64,000 nt of DNA from Poriferisodalis sp965221945 (GTDB taxonomy: Bacteria > Actinomycetota > Acidimicrobiia > Acidimicrobiales > Poriferisodalaceae), in contig NZ_OZ244925.1 of NCBI RefSeq assembly GCF_965221945.1, positions 3,658,001 through 3,722,000 of the forward strand, written 5' to 3'. Under the pieces are notes generated by a model that was not told where the DNA came from, did no database searches, and worked only from the letters and a program-made list of their open reading frames with translations. Of this stretch, positions 24,759 through 33,061 are shown in pieces. A program made the translations under genes and the position numbers. Each line of letters starts with the position of its first letter. Position 1 is the stretch's first letter.

Positions 24759-25913
24759 ATGCGGCGCACCATCTTTGAAGAAGAGCACGAAATGTTCCGT
24801 GAAACGGCCCGGGCCTTCATCGAGCGCGAGATTGTCCCCAACCACGAGAAGTGGGAAGCCGACGGCAAGGTCGACAAGGCCATGTTCCGCAAGGCCGGAG
24901 ACGTGGGCCTGCTGGCCACCGCCGTCGACGAGCGCCACGGCGGCGGCGGAGTGCCGGACTTCCGCTACAACGCCATCCTCAACGAGGAGATCATGTCCGC
25001 CGGCGTGGCTGGCTCGGGCATGTGCATGACGCTGCACAACGACGTCTGCCTGCCGTACTTCATCAACCTGTGCGATGAGTCCCAGGCCGAGCGGTGGATG
25101 CCGGGGTTGTGCAGCGGTGAGCTGATGAGCGCCATTGCGATGACCGAGCCGGGCATCGGCTCGGATCTGGCCTCGATGAGCACGACGGCAATCCGCTCCG
25201 GTGACGGGTACGTCGTGAATGGCTCGAAGACGTTCATCACCAACGGCATCAACTCCGACCTCGTCATCGTGGCAGCGAAGACCGATCCCAGCGAGAAGCA
25301 CCGGGGCATGTCGCTGATCGTGCTCTCCGAGGGCATGGAGGGATTCGAGCGGGGGCGCAATCTCGACAAGCTGGGCTTGAAGTCTCAGGACACTGCCGAG
25401 CTCTTCTTCGACGACGTGTTCGTGCCCGAAGAAAACCTGCTCGGCGGCGAGGGCAACGGCTTCACGAGTCTGGTGCGTAACCTGCCCCAGGAGCGGCTGT
25501 CCATCGCGGTGACTGGCGTGGCACACGCGCAGGCCGCATTCGATTGGACTGTCGAGTACGTGCGAGAACGGCAGGCTTTCGGCCAGAGCATCGCCTCGTT
25601 CCAGAACACCCGCTTCGAGCTCGCCGAGATGAAGACTGAGCTCGATATCGCCTGGGTGTTCGTGGACCGCCAGATCGAGGCCCTCAACGAGGGCGAGCTG
25701 ACCGCTACAGACGCCGCAGAGGCCAAGTGGTGGATCACCGAGATGCAGTTGAAGCTCATCACTCGCTGCCTGCAGCTGTTCGGCGGCTACGGCTTCATGT
25801 CGGAGTACCCCATCTCCAAGGCGTACGCCGATGCCCGGGTACAGACCATCTACGGCGGCACTACCGAGATCATGAAAGAGATCATCGGCCGCGAAGTCAC
25901 CGGCACCCGATAG
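24759..25913 (+). CDS. Acyl-CoA dehydrogenase
   Basis: A 384-residue flavoenzyme catalysing the first step of beta-oxidation or a branched-chain equivalent. Landmarks are the FAD/substrate region MSAIAMTEPGIGSDLASMST, the SKTFITNGINSDLVIV strand, the RQAFGQSIASFQ helix and the C-terminal LFGGYGFMSEYPISKAYADARVQTIYGGTTEIMKEIIGRE. The Glu of IYEGT-type enzymes is Gly here (IYGGT), so the catalytic base must lie elsewhere, as in isovaleryl- and long-chain-type enzymes. It is followed 9 bp later by a 3-hydroxyacyl-CoA dehydrogenase gene. Confidence 0.92.
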   Translation: MRRTIFEEEHEMFRETARAFIEREIVPNHEKWEADGKVDKAMFRKAGDVGLLATAVDERHGGGGVPDFRYNAILNEEIMSAGVAGSGMCMTLHNDVCLPYFINLCDESQAERWMPGLCSGELMSAIAMTEPGIGSDLASMSTTAIRSGDGYVVNGSKTFITNGINSDLVIVAAKTDPSEKHRGMSLIVLSEGMEGFERGRNLDKLGLKSQDTAELFFDDVFVPEENLLGGEGNGFTSLVRNLPQERLSIAVTGVAHAQAAFDWTVEYVRERQAFGQSIASFQNTRFELAEMKTELDIAWVFVDRQIEALNEGELTATDAAEAKWWITEMQLKLITRCLQLFGGYGFMSEYPISKAYADARVQTIYGGTTEIMKEIIGREVTGTR

Positions 25914-25922
25914 GCAGCAGGC

Positions 25923-27311
25923 GTGCGAGAGATCGATTCGGCCGAGCCTGCGAGGCGTATTGATTCGGCCGAGCCTGCGAGGCGTATTGATTCGGCCGAG
26001 CCTGCGAGGCGCATCAATTCAGTAGCGATCATCGGGGCGGGCACGATGGGTGCCGGCATTGCGGCCGTGTCGGCAAAGGCCGGCTGCCGCGTGCTGCTGC
26101 TCGACGTCGACGAGGCCGCTGCGCAGCGAGCGCGCGACTCGGTCGACGCCGACTTCCAGGAACTCGTCAGCATCGGCTCGGTCGACGACCGCCTCGACGA
26201 CATCGCCGGCTACGACTGGGTGTGCGAGGCCGTCATCGAGGACCTCGCCACCAAACGTGAGCTGTTCGAGCGCCTCGAAGCCGCCCGCAGCGACGGCTCG
26301 GTCATCTCATCGAACACGTCGGGCATCCCGTTGCGGCAGATCAGCGAGGGCATGAGCGAGCGATTCCGGCGCGACGTGGCCATCACGCACTTCTTCAACC
26401 CCGTGCAGGTGATGAAGCTGTTCGAACTGGTGCCCGGCTCCGACACCGAGCCCGAGGTCATCGAGGCGTTCGCACGCTTTGGGGCTGAGCGGCTCGGCAA
26501 GGGCGTCGTGCATGCCAAGGACACCGTCAACTTCATCGGCAATCGCATCGGCTGCTACTTCATGCTGTCCGGCTTGCATCAGGCCAAGCCGTTCCTGGCC
26601 GACGGCATGACCCCCGAGACCATCGACGCAGTGCTGGGCGCACCGGTGGGCTTGCCCCCCACAGGCCTGTACGGGCTCATCGACCTCATCGGCCTCGACG
26701 TGATGGAGTTGGTCGGCGCCAACCTGGCCCAGAACCTGCCGCCGGGCGACCGGGGACTCGAATTCGCCCAGTTCCCCGCTGCGGAGCAGGCGATGGTCGC
26801 CCGTGGCCAGCTCGGGCGCAAGACCGGCGGCGGCTTCAGTCGGCGCCTGAGACTTGACGACGGCACCCGCAAGACCGAGACGTTCGATCTCGTGACCGGC
26901 GAGTGGCGAGCGGCCACCGAACCCGATCTCGAAGGCGTACCCGCCGAGCTTGGCGCGGTGCTGTTCGCCGATTCGCCGCAGGGCGAGCTGGCTCGGCACA
27001 TCTTCGGCGGCACGCTGGCGTACGCGGCAGACCTGGTGCCCGAGATCGCTGACGACATTGCCAACGTCGACAACGCGATCCGCTGGGGCTTCAACTGGGT
27101 GCACGGACCGTTCGAGATGCTCGACCACCTCGGACCCGCCCGAGTCATCGAGTTCCTGCACGGCGTCGGCGCTCCGCTGCCGGCGATGCTGGCGACGCTC
27201 GAGGCATCCGGCCAGCCAACCTTCTACAGCCCGTCCGCCGATGGCACCCGCCAGCAATTGATGCCCGACGGCACTGTTGCACCAGTTGCTGGCGCCCCGA
27301 TAGAGGGCTGA
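25923..27311 (+). CDS. 3-hydroxyacyl-CoA dehydrogenase with repeat-extended N-terminus
   Basis: A 462-residue NAD-dependent dehydrogenase. The Rossmann motif VAIIGAGTMGAGIAAVSAKAG starts at residue 35, followed by the catalytic stretch DVAITHFFNPVQVMKLFELVPG and NFIGNRIGCYFM. Two C-terminal HAD domains follow, the second around ANVDNAIRWGFNWVHGPFEMLD. This is the layout of the back half of FadB without the hydratase part. The first 34 residues consist of three copies of IDSAEPARR encoded by 27-nt tandem units and have no counterpart in the family. The GTG at 25923 is the only start available before the fold. It works with the preceding acyl-CoA dehydrogenase. Confidence 0.9.
   Translation: MREIDSAEPARRIDSAEPARRIDSAEPARRINSVAIIGAGTMGAGIAAVSAKAGCRVLLLDVDEAAAQRARDSVDADFQELVSIGSVDDRLDDIAGYDWVCEAVIEDLATKRELFERLEAARSDGSVISSNTSGIPLRQISEGMSERFRRDVAITHFFNPVQVMKLFELVPGSDTEPEVIEAFARFGAERLGKGVVHAKDTVNFIGNRIGCYFMLSGLHQAKPFLADGMTPETIDAVLGAPVGLPPTGLYGLIDLIGLDVMELVGANLAQNLPPGDRGLEFAQFPAAEQAMVARGQLGRKTGGGFSRRLRLDDGTRKTETFDLVTGEWRAATEPDLEGVPAELGAVLFADSPQGELARHIFGGTLAYAADLVPEIADDIANVDNAIRWGFNWVHGPFEMLDHLGPARVIEFLHGVGAPLPAMLATLEASGQPTFYSPSADGTRQQLMPDGTVAPVAGAPIEG
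25935..26015 (+). repeat. 27-nt tandem repeat, three units, at the start of the hydroxyacyl-CoA dehydrogenase gene
   Basis: Units 25935-25961, 25962-25988 and 25989-26015, coding IDSAEPARR in frame. Each contains the palindrome TCGGCCGA and a small hairpin GCCT-gcg-AGGC. The last unit continues CATCAAT, exactly as in the copy at 50780-50806. Confidence 0.9.
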
Positions 27312-27342
27312 GCCACCCAGCCTGAAGGGTGACGGTTCGCGC

Positions 27343-28233
27343 TCAGCAGGCTGGACGGACGATGGCGTCGGTCATGCGGATGGCCTGGGTCATCTGGGCG
27401 GCGTCGTGGATCCGCACGATGTCGATGCCCGCACAGATGGCGGCGGTGATGGTGGCCGCGGTGCCGAAGAGGCGATCGTCGATCTCGGCGTTGGTGATCG
27501 CCCCGATAGTCGACTTTCGCGACGTGCCGATGAGCAAAGGGAGTTCCAGTGCCCACAGCTCCGGCAGTCGCCGCATCATCTCCAGGTTCTGCGAAACGCC
27601 GAAGCCGAAGCCGAAGCCCGGGTCGACCACCAGGCGGTCGGTGCCCACACCGGCCTCCGCGCAGATCTGGAGACTGGCCTTCAACCCGGCTGTCACATCG
27701 GCGACGAGGTCCGTATGCGGGCGGCCCCGCTGGTTGTGCATGAGTACGGCGGCGGCACTGCGCTCGGCCACCAGCGGTGCCATCTGGCGGTCGAGGCGAA
27801 AGCCCGTGATGTCGTTCACCACCGTGGCACCGGCATCAACCGCAGGTCCTGCCACCTCCGCCCATGTCGTGTCCACCGAGATCGGCAGGTCGGCTCCTAG
27901 GCGGTCCAGCTCGGCTCGAACGGCCTCGATGACTCGGACAGCCCGCTGCCGCTCCACCTTTATGGGGGTGGGTTCCGCGCCCGGCCGGCTGGAAGCGCCG
28001 CCGATGTCGATGATGTCGACCCCGCCCGCTACGAGCTCGTGCGTCAGCGCGAGCGCATCGTCAAGCCGGTCAGCTACGCCGTCGCCGGAGAACGAGTCCT
28101 CAGTGGCATTGATGATGCCCATCACGTACGTGCGGGTGCCCCATTTCCAGCACGGTCCGCGCCCGGGGTCCCACCGGCCGTGGCGATAGCGGCGCCGGAT
28201 CGGCCAGCCTGGCTGCGCCCCGGGTCCGGTCAC
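27343..28233 (-). CDS. folP: Dihydropteroate synthase
   Basis: A 296-residue folate enzyme that joins p-aminobenzoate to the pterin made by FolB and FolK. The TIM-barrel signature segments are present: YVMGIINATEDSFSGDG, VDIIDIGGASSRPGAEP, ISVDTTWAEVAG, VVNDITGF, VVDPGFGFGFG and LIGTSRKSTIG. DSFSDGG-type and GxESTRPG-type motifs are slightly varied (GGASSRPG). The GTG start lies 2 bp after the polyprenyl synthase stop, so the two are co-transcribed. It is the third folate gene in this half of the window. Confidence 0.94.
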   Translation of the reverse strand: MTGPGAQPGWPIRRRYRHGRWDPGRGPCWKWGTRTYVMGIINATEDSFSGDGVADRLDDALALTHELVAGGVDIIDIGGASSRPGAEPTPIKVERQRAVRVIEAVRAELDRLGADLPISVDTTWAEVAGPAVDAGATVVNDITGFRLDRQMAPLVAERSAAAVLMHNQRGRPHTDLVADVTAGLKASLQICAEAGVGTDRLVVDPGFGFGFGVSQNLEMMRRLPELWALELPLLIGTSRKSTIGAITNAEIDDRLFGTAATITAAICAGIDIVRIHDAAQMTQAIRMTDAIVRPAC

Positions 28234-28235
28234 CG

Positions 28236-29255
28236 TCAGCTGAAGTCCGCTGTGGGGCTGCCCGTCGTGACCGGGGGCAACACACCGAGAAGGTTCGACG
28301 CAGCGGCCCGCAGGCCGACAACCCCGGCTGTCGCGTCGAACGGTGCCAGAGTGTCAAGGGCCTGCGACACGTAGGACTGTGCCGTTTCCACCGAGGTAGC
28401 AATCTCGCTTCCTGCCACGACGACGGCCCGTGCCTCGTCCCGCTGGGCATCGTCGAGGGGTTGGCCGAGCAGATCGCCAACTGGATGCCCGTTGGCCAGC
28501 ATCCGGATGACCGGCAGCGTGTAGACGCCCTCGCGCAGGTCGTTGCCCGACGGCTTGCCGAGTTGCTCGTCGGAGGCCACCAGGTCGAGCACGTCGTCGA
28601 CGATCTGGAACGCCGTGCCGTATGCCAGCCCGAAGGCGGACAGGCACTCCAGAGTCGCGGAGTCCACGCCCGCCACCAGACCGCCGATGCGACACGACGT
28701 GGCGTACAGCTCGGCGGTCTTGCCCCCGATGGCCAGGAAGTACTGGTCTTCAGTGCGGCTCGTGTCGTAGATCAACTGCAGCTCGCGAACCTGTCCCTCG
28801 CACAGACGCCCGATCGTTGCGGCCAGCAGGGTTGCCACCTCAGTGCCGAGCGACGCCGCTAGCTCGGACGCCTTGGCCAGCAGGAAGTCGCCGGCCAGGA
28901 TCGCCTTCAGGTTCCCCCAGCGATGATTCACCGCCTCGATGCCGCGCCGTGTCTGCGCGTCGTCCATGACGTCGTCGTGGTACAGCGAGCCCAGATGCAC
29001 GAGTTCGACGGCAACGCCGCCGCACACCATCTCGTCGGTGACTGCGGTAGGTGCAGCCCCTTGTGGGTTCAGCGCCAGCGCCGACGCAATGACGAACGCA
29101 GGCCGCAGTCGCTTGCCGCCCGCGGGGATCAGGTGCGAGGTCACCTCGGTGAGAAACTCGTCGCCAGTGACCGCCGCGGCCCGCAGCGCCGTCTCGACAC
29201 GGGCCAGGTCATCGTCTGCGGTGGGTCGGGCCTGCAACGGGGAAAGCGGCGCCAC
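28236..29255 (-). CDS. Polyprenyl diphosphate synthase
   Basis: A 339-residue trans-isoprenyl diphosphate synthase that condenses isopentenyl diphosphate onto an allylic primer to give a long chain for quinones or carriers. The first Asp-rich motif is YHDDVMDDAQTRRG, the second FQIVDDVLDLVAS, and the KRLRP motif GGKRLRPAFVIASAL is at the start. Residues upstream of the first motif (SLY) suggest a medium to long product, but chain length cannot be read reliably. The GTG start has TACGGT 6 nt upstream. The methylerythritol enzymes IspD and IspF lie 5 kb away. Confidence 0.9.
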   Translation of the reverse strand: MAPLSPLQARPTADDDLARVETALRAAAVTGDEFLTEVTSHLIPAGGKRLRPAFVIASALALNPQGAAPTAVTDEMVCGGVAVELVHLGSLYHDDVMDDAQTRRGIEAVNHRWGNLKAILAGDFLLAKASELAASLGTEVATLLAATIGRLCEGQVRELQLIYDTSRTEDQYFLAIGGKTAELYATSCRIGGLVAGVDSATLECLSAFGLAYGTAFQIVDDVLDLVASDEQLGKPSGNDLREGVYTLPVIRMLANGHPVGDLLGQPLDDAQRDEARAVVVAGSEIATSVETAQSYVSQALDTLAPFDATAGVVGLRAAASNLLGVLPPVTTGSPTADFS

Positions 29256-29261
29256 GGCGCA

Positions 29262-29267
29262 ACCGTA
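29262..29267 (-). promoter_or_regulatory. -10 box of a leaderless promoter
   Basis: TACGGT on the minus strand, 6 nt before the GTG of the polyprenyl synthase-folP unit. Confidence 0.5.
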
Positions 29268-29362
29268 AACGACAGCGGCAGGGTTGCCGCGCTCGAAACA
29301 CCCCGCGTCTGAGGTTCGCGAGGGCCTCAGAACCGCAAAGGAGCGATCTCGCAGGGCAGCGT

Positions 29363-29368
29363 TACACT
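29363..29368 (+). promoter_or_regulatory. -10 box of the clpC promoter
   Basis: TACACT, 52 nt before the clpC start. Unlike most genes here, clpC then has a leader with AGGAGG 5 nt before its GTG. Confidence 0.45.
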
Positions 29369-29420
29369 GCGCTCACCTGACCCGAAGCTCCCGTGTGGGT
29401 GGCTCAGACCAGGAGGCCCA

Positions 29421-31922
29421 GTGTTCGAACGCTTCACCGATCGGGCCCGCCGAGTGGTGGTGTTGGCGCAAGAAGAAGCGCGCCTGCTGAATCACAACTA
29501 CATCGGCACTGAGCACATCCTGCTGGGGCTGATCCACGAGGGCGAGGGCGTCGCAGCCCAGGCGCTCGAGTCGTTGGGCATCTCGCTCGAGGCCGTGCGC
29601 AGCCAGGTCGAGGAGATCATCGGACAGGGCAGCTCGTCGCCGAGCGGCCACATTCCCTTCACGCCGCGCGCCAAGAAAGTGCTGGAGCTGTCGCTGCGCG
29701 AAGCATTGCAGCTGGGCCACAACTACATCGGCACTGAGCATGTGCTGCTGGGGCTGATCCGCGAGGGCGAGGGCGTCGCAGCGCAGGTGCTGGTGAAGCT
29801 GGGCGCCGACCTGTCGAAGGTCCGTCAAGAGGTCATCCAGCAGCTATCCGGCTACAGCGGCTCCGGCGGCGGCCGCGAATCCGTTGGCGCCTCGTCGGGG
29901 CAAGGCAGCGAGCAGGGTGGCCAGAGCGGCTCGCTGGTGCTCGACCAGTTCGGGCGCAACCTGACCGCCGACGCGCGGGCCAAGAAACTCGACCCGGTCA
30001 TCGGGCGGCTGCGCGAGACCGAACGCGTCATGCAAGTGCTGTCGCGCCGCACCAAGAACAACCCGGTGCTTGTCGGCGAGCCCGGCGTGGGCAAGACAGC
30101 CATCGTCGAGGGCCTCGCCCAGAAGATCGTCAACAACGACGTCCCCGAGCTGCTGCGCGACAAGCAGCTCTACACGCTGGACCTCGGCGCGCTGGTGGCC
30201 GGTTCCCGCTACCGGGGCGATTTCGAGGAGCGCCTCAAGAAGGTCCTCAAGGAGATCCGCACCCGCGGCGACATCATCCTGTTCATCGACGAGCTGCACA
30301 CGCTGGTGGGTGCCGGTGCCGCTGAGGGCGCAATCGACGCGGCGTCGATCCTCAAGCCCATGCTGGCACGCGGCGAGCTGCAGACCATCGGCGCCACCAC
30401 GCTCGAGGAGTACCGCAAGTATCTCGAGAAGGACGCAGCGCTTGAACGCCGCTTCCAGCCGATCACGGTGGACGAGCCCACGCTCAGCCACACCATCGAG
30501 ATCCTCAAGGGGCTGCGCGATCGCTACGAGCAGCACCACCGGGTCACCATCACCGACCAGGCGCTGGTGGCCGCGGCGAATCTCGCCGACCGTTACATCG
30601 CCGACCGTCACCTGCCCGACAAGGCCATCGACCTCATCGACGAGGCCGGGTCGCGACTGCGCATCAAGCGCATGTCGACGCCGCCCGACTTCAAGGAGAT
30701 CGAGAGCAAGCTGACCGATGTCACCGAGCGAAAGAAGCAGGCGGTCGAGTCGCAAGACTTCGAAACGGCCGGAGCGCTGCGCGACGAGGAGAAGGAGCTG
30801 CTCGAGCAGCGCACCGTCGTCCTCGCGCAGGCCAAAGCCGAGGGCCACGACCTGTTCGACGAGGTCGACGAGGAGGCCATCGCCGAGGTGCTGTCGATCT
30901 GGACGGGCATCCCGGTGTACAAGCTCACCGAGGAAGAGACCCAGAAGCTCCTCAAGATGGAAGACGAGCTGCACAAGCGGGTTATCGGCCAGCACGACTC
31001 CATCAAGGCCGTCAGCCAGGCCATCCGCCGCACCCGCGCAGGCCTGAAGGACCCCAAGCGTCCCGGTGGCTCGTTCATCTTCCTGGGCCCCTCGGGTGTC
31101 GGCAAGACCGAGCTGGCCAAGACGTTGGCCGAGTTCCTGTTCGGCGACGAGGGCTCGCTGATCAGCCTCGACATGTCCGAGTACATGGACAAGTTCACAG
31201 TGAGCCGCCTCGTCGGCGCGCCGCCCGGGTACATCGGCTACGACGAGGGCGGCCAGCTCACCGAAGCGGTGCGTCGCAAGCCGTTCTCGGTGGTGCTCTT
31301 CGACGAGATCGAGAAGGCCCACCCGGACGTCTTCAACACGCTGCTGCAGATCCTGGAAGAAGGCCGGCTGACCGATGCGCAAGGCCGCTCAGTCGACTTC
31401 CGCAACGCCGTGCTCATCATGACCTCCAACCTGGGCACCGCCGACCTGCGCAAGGCTCGGGTGGGCTTCGCCACCGCCGATGAGGGCGCCAGCTACGACC
31501 GGATGAAGGAGAAGGTCAGCGACGCGCTCAAGGCGCACTTCCGGCCCGAGTTCCTGAACCGCATCGACGACACCATCGTCTTCCACGAGCTGAGCGTCAA
31601 CGAGGTGGTGCAGATCGTCGATCTGATGATCAAGCGCACCTCTGACCAGCTTCGGGCACAGGGCCTGGGCTTGGAGCTCACTGATGCCGCCAAGCAATGG
31701 TTGGCCCGTACCGGGTACGACCCGCAGCTCGGAGCCCGGCCGCTGCGCCGTGCACTGCAGCACCACGTCGAGGATTCGCTGAGCGAGCGCATCCTCTACA
31801 AGGAATTCCACGCTGGCGAGATCATCGTGGTGGACGTCGAGGACGACGAGATCGTGTTCCGCGCCATCGAGGGCTTCGACCCCGGGCCGATCGAGCTCGA
31901 AGAGGCCGCGACCGTCGAGTAG
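29421..31922 (+). CDS. clpC: ATP-dependent Clp protease ATPase subunit ClpC
   Basis: An 833-residue Hsp100 unfoldase that feeds proteins to ClpP. Two N-terminal Clp repeats (HNYIGTEHILLGLIHEGEG and HNYIGTEHVLLGLIREGEG) are followed by AAA-1 with Walker A GEPGVGKTA. Next come a UVR coiled coil (AVESQDFETAGALRDEEKEL) and AAA-2 with Walker A GPSGVGKTELAKT and Walker B VLFDEIEKAHPDV. The C-terminal sensor-2 segment is GARPLRRALQ. Length is normal. The GTG has a perfect AGGAGG. ClpC degrades damaged and regulatory proteins and is usually essential in actinobacteria. Confidence 0.97.
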   Translation: MFERFTDRARRVVVLAQEEARLLNHNYIGTEHILLGLIHEGEGVAAQALESLGISLEAVRSQVEEIIGQGSSSPSGHIPFTPRAKKVLELSLREALQLGHNYIGTEHVLLGLIREGEGVAAQVLVKLGADLSKVRQEVIQQLSGYSGSGGGRESVGASSGQGSEQGGQSGSLVLDQFGRNLTADARAKKLDPVIGRLRETERVMQVLSRRTKNNPVLVGEPGVGKTAIVEGLAQKIVNNDVPELLRDKQLYTLDLGALVAGSRYRGDFEERLKKVLKEIRTRGDIILFIDELHTLVGAGAAEGAIDAASILKPMLARGELQTIGATTLEEYRKYLEKDAALERRFQPITVDEPTLSHTIEILKGLRDRYEQHHRVTITDQALVAAANLADRYIADRHLPDKAIDLIDEAGSRLRIKRMSTPPDFKEIESKLTDVTERKKQAVESQDFETAGALRDEEKELLEQRTVVLAQAKAEGHDLFDEVDEEAIAEVLSIWTGIPVYKLTEEETQKLLKMEDELHKRVIGQHDSIKAVSQAIRRTRAGLKDPKRPGGSFIFLGPSGVGKTELAKTLAEFLFGDEGSLISLDMSEYMDKFTVSRLVGAPPGYIGYDEGGQLTEAVRRKPFSVVLFDEIEKAHPDVFNTLLQILEEGRLTDAQGRSVDFRNAVLIMTSNLGTADLRKARVGFATADEGASYDRMKEKVSDALKAHFRPEFLNRIDDTIVFHELSVNEVVQIVDLMIKRTSDQLRAQGLGLELTDAAKQWLARTGYDPQLGARPLRRALQHHVEDSLSERILYKEFHAGEIIVVDVEDDEIVFRAIEGFDPGPIELEEAATVE

Positions 31923-31924
31923 CC

Positions 31925-32797
31925 GTGCACCGGCCGGCACCCTCTCGCGGTTCGCCGGTACTTGAATCCTGTCGCAAGTCGCCATGGCCGCGACGCGGCG
32001 TTGTCTTGGCTGCCCTGGGCGTGCTGATGCTGGCGGCGGGCTGCCGAGCCGACATCGTCGTCGACATCGACATCGCACACGACGGGGCTGGCAAAGTCAC
32101 GGTGGAGGTCAGCTTCGACCCCGACGTGATGCAGGCGGTGCCCGACCTGGCCGAACTTCTCGTGTTCGACGACCTCGTCGGATGGGACGTCAGCCAGCAG
32201 CTCGAGCACGCACCCGTGGGCGAGCGTCTCCGCGTGGTCGCATCCAAGCGGTTTGGGACTCCCGCTGAGTTGGCGGAGGTGCTGGCCGAGATCGACCAGC
32301 CTGCGGACGGCTCGGCTGGACTGTTCAGATCTGCGACGTTCGTGGGCTCGCGCGATGGCGCACGAGTGCTCTATGAGCTGTCCGTCACCGTCGGCTTGGA
32401 TCGACCCGTCGCCGGGCTGGTGAATCCGGCGACAGCCGACGCGTTGGAGGGCGAGCTGTTCGGGTTGCCGATCGATGAGATCGAGGCTCGTGCGGGTGCT
32501 CCGCTTGATGAGCTGGTGACGCTGGTGGTTCAGGCGACCGTGCCCCAGGGGGCGGGAAGGTTGCCTGTCGATGACGTGATGACGCTGAACGAGGGGGGTA
32601 CGCGCGTCCTTCGAGTTTCTGGCGAACTGTTCGATGCTGAGATTGCTGGTGCTGATGCTGAGGCGGAACGGTTGGCCGAGCGAGCTAGTCGTGGGGCTCG
32701 TATTGCTGTGATCTGGTGGATCGTCCTTGGCCTCATCGTTGTTGTTGTGGTCGTTGTTGCTCTGCGTAGCCGGCGACGGCGGCTCACCTTCCGCTGA
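31925..32797 (+). CDS. Second LppM-like lipoprotein with C-terminal anchor
   Basis: A 290-residue exported protein with lipobox LMLAAGC and mature start CRADIVVDIDIAHDGAGKV. A beta-rich domain, a transmembrane helix of Ile and Val (WWIVLGLIVVVVVVVAL) and a short Arg-rich cytoplasmic end follow. The plan matches the protein at 832-1773, without its acidic tail. The GTG at 31925, 2 bp after the clpC stop, is the only suitable start; it gives a long n-region of about 20 residues. The last third of the gene has many T-ending codons (GTT, GCT), unlike clpC. Confidence 0.65.
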   Translation: MHRPAPSRGSPVLESCRKSPWPRRGVVLAALGVLMLAAGCRADIVVDIDIAHDGAGKVTVEVSFDPDVMQAVPDLAELLVFDDLVGWDVSQQLEHAPVGERLRVVASKRFGTPAELAEVLAEIDQPADGSAGLFRSATFVGSRDGARVLYELSVTVGLDRPVAGLVNPATADALEGELFGLPIDEIEARAGAPLDELVTLVVQATVPQGAGRLPVDDVMTLNEGGTRVLRVSGELFDAEIAGADAEAERLAERASRGARIAVIWWIVLGLIVVVVVVVALRSRRRRLTFR

Positions 32798-32848
32798 GCT
32801 GGGACACCGGGTGACCCCGGCAGCCTCACGCGGCGATGTGCATAAGCA

Positions 32849-32878
32849 TTGTTCACTATTACATGAGTTCAGTAGATT
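32849..32878 (+). promoter_or_regulatory. Possible promoter in an AT-rich patch
   Basis: TTGTTC at 32849-32854 and TAGATT at 32873-32878 with an 18-bp spacer, in the only clearly AT-rich stretch of the 264-bp gap after the lipoprotein gene. It points toward the fibronectin-type gene. It is tentative. Confidence 0.35.
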
Positions 32879-32990
32879 CACCTAGCCTGCAGCGAAGTCG
32901 GGTCAAACCCATCGCCAGTGATGCCGTGCGCGGCAGGCGACTGGCAGATGCTCGCCCGAAAAGGCTCTTCAATCAAGGAAGTGGTACGTC

Positions 32991-33061
32991 ATGCCATACC
33001 CCCCCACCCCCCTCGCATGGACCTGCCCCTGACCGGTCGTCTCGGTTAGGAGGCAGCTGGC
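32991..33061 (+). pseudogene. Frameshifted 5' remnant of the fibronectin-type gene
   Basis: The sequence reads PLAWTCP in one frame, then DRSSRLGGS in the next, then VTGYQVLRRQ in the frame of the following gene. Joined, these make a normal first half of a fibronectin type III domain. One extra base in CCCC near 33026-33029 and four extra bases at 33057-33060 would account for the breaks. Runs of seven and six C lie just upstream at 32999-33012. The reading frame of the downstream gene has a stop at 33047-33049. Confidence 0.6.

Noticed and set aside
24672..25526. N-terminal extension of the thioesterase across the divergent gene
   Set aside because: The frame continues open opposite the acyl-CoA dehydrogenase gene, but that part is antisense to a firmly identified gene; the GTG at 24671 has a promoter box.
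27317..27354. Inverted repeat CCAGCCTG/CAGGCTGG as a terminator between the hydroxyacyl-CoA dehydrogenase and folP genes
   Set aside because: The loop is 22 nt, there is no T-run, and the second arm lies inside folP coding sequence.
29844..31382. Long open frame antisense to clpC
   Set aside because: It is composed of reversed clpC codons with no recognisable domain; clpC is certain.
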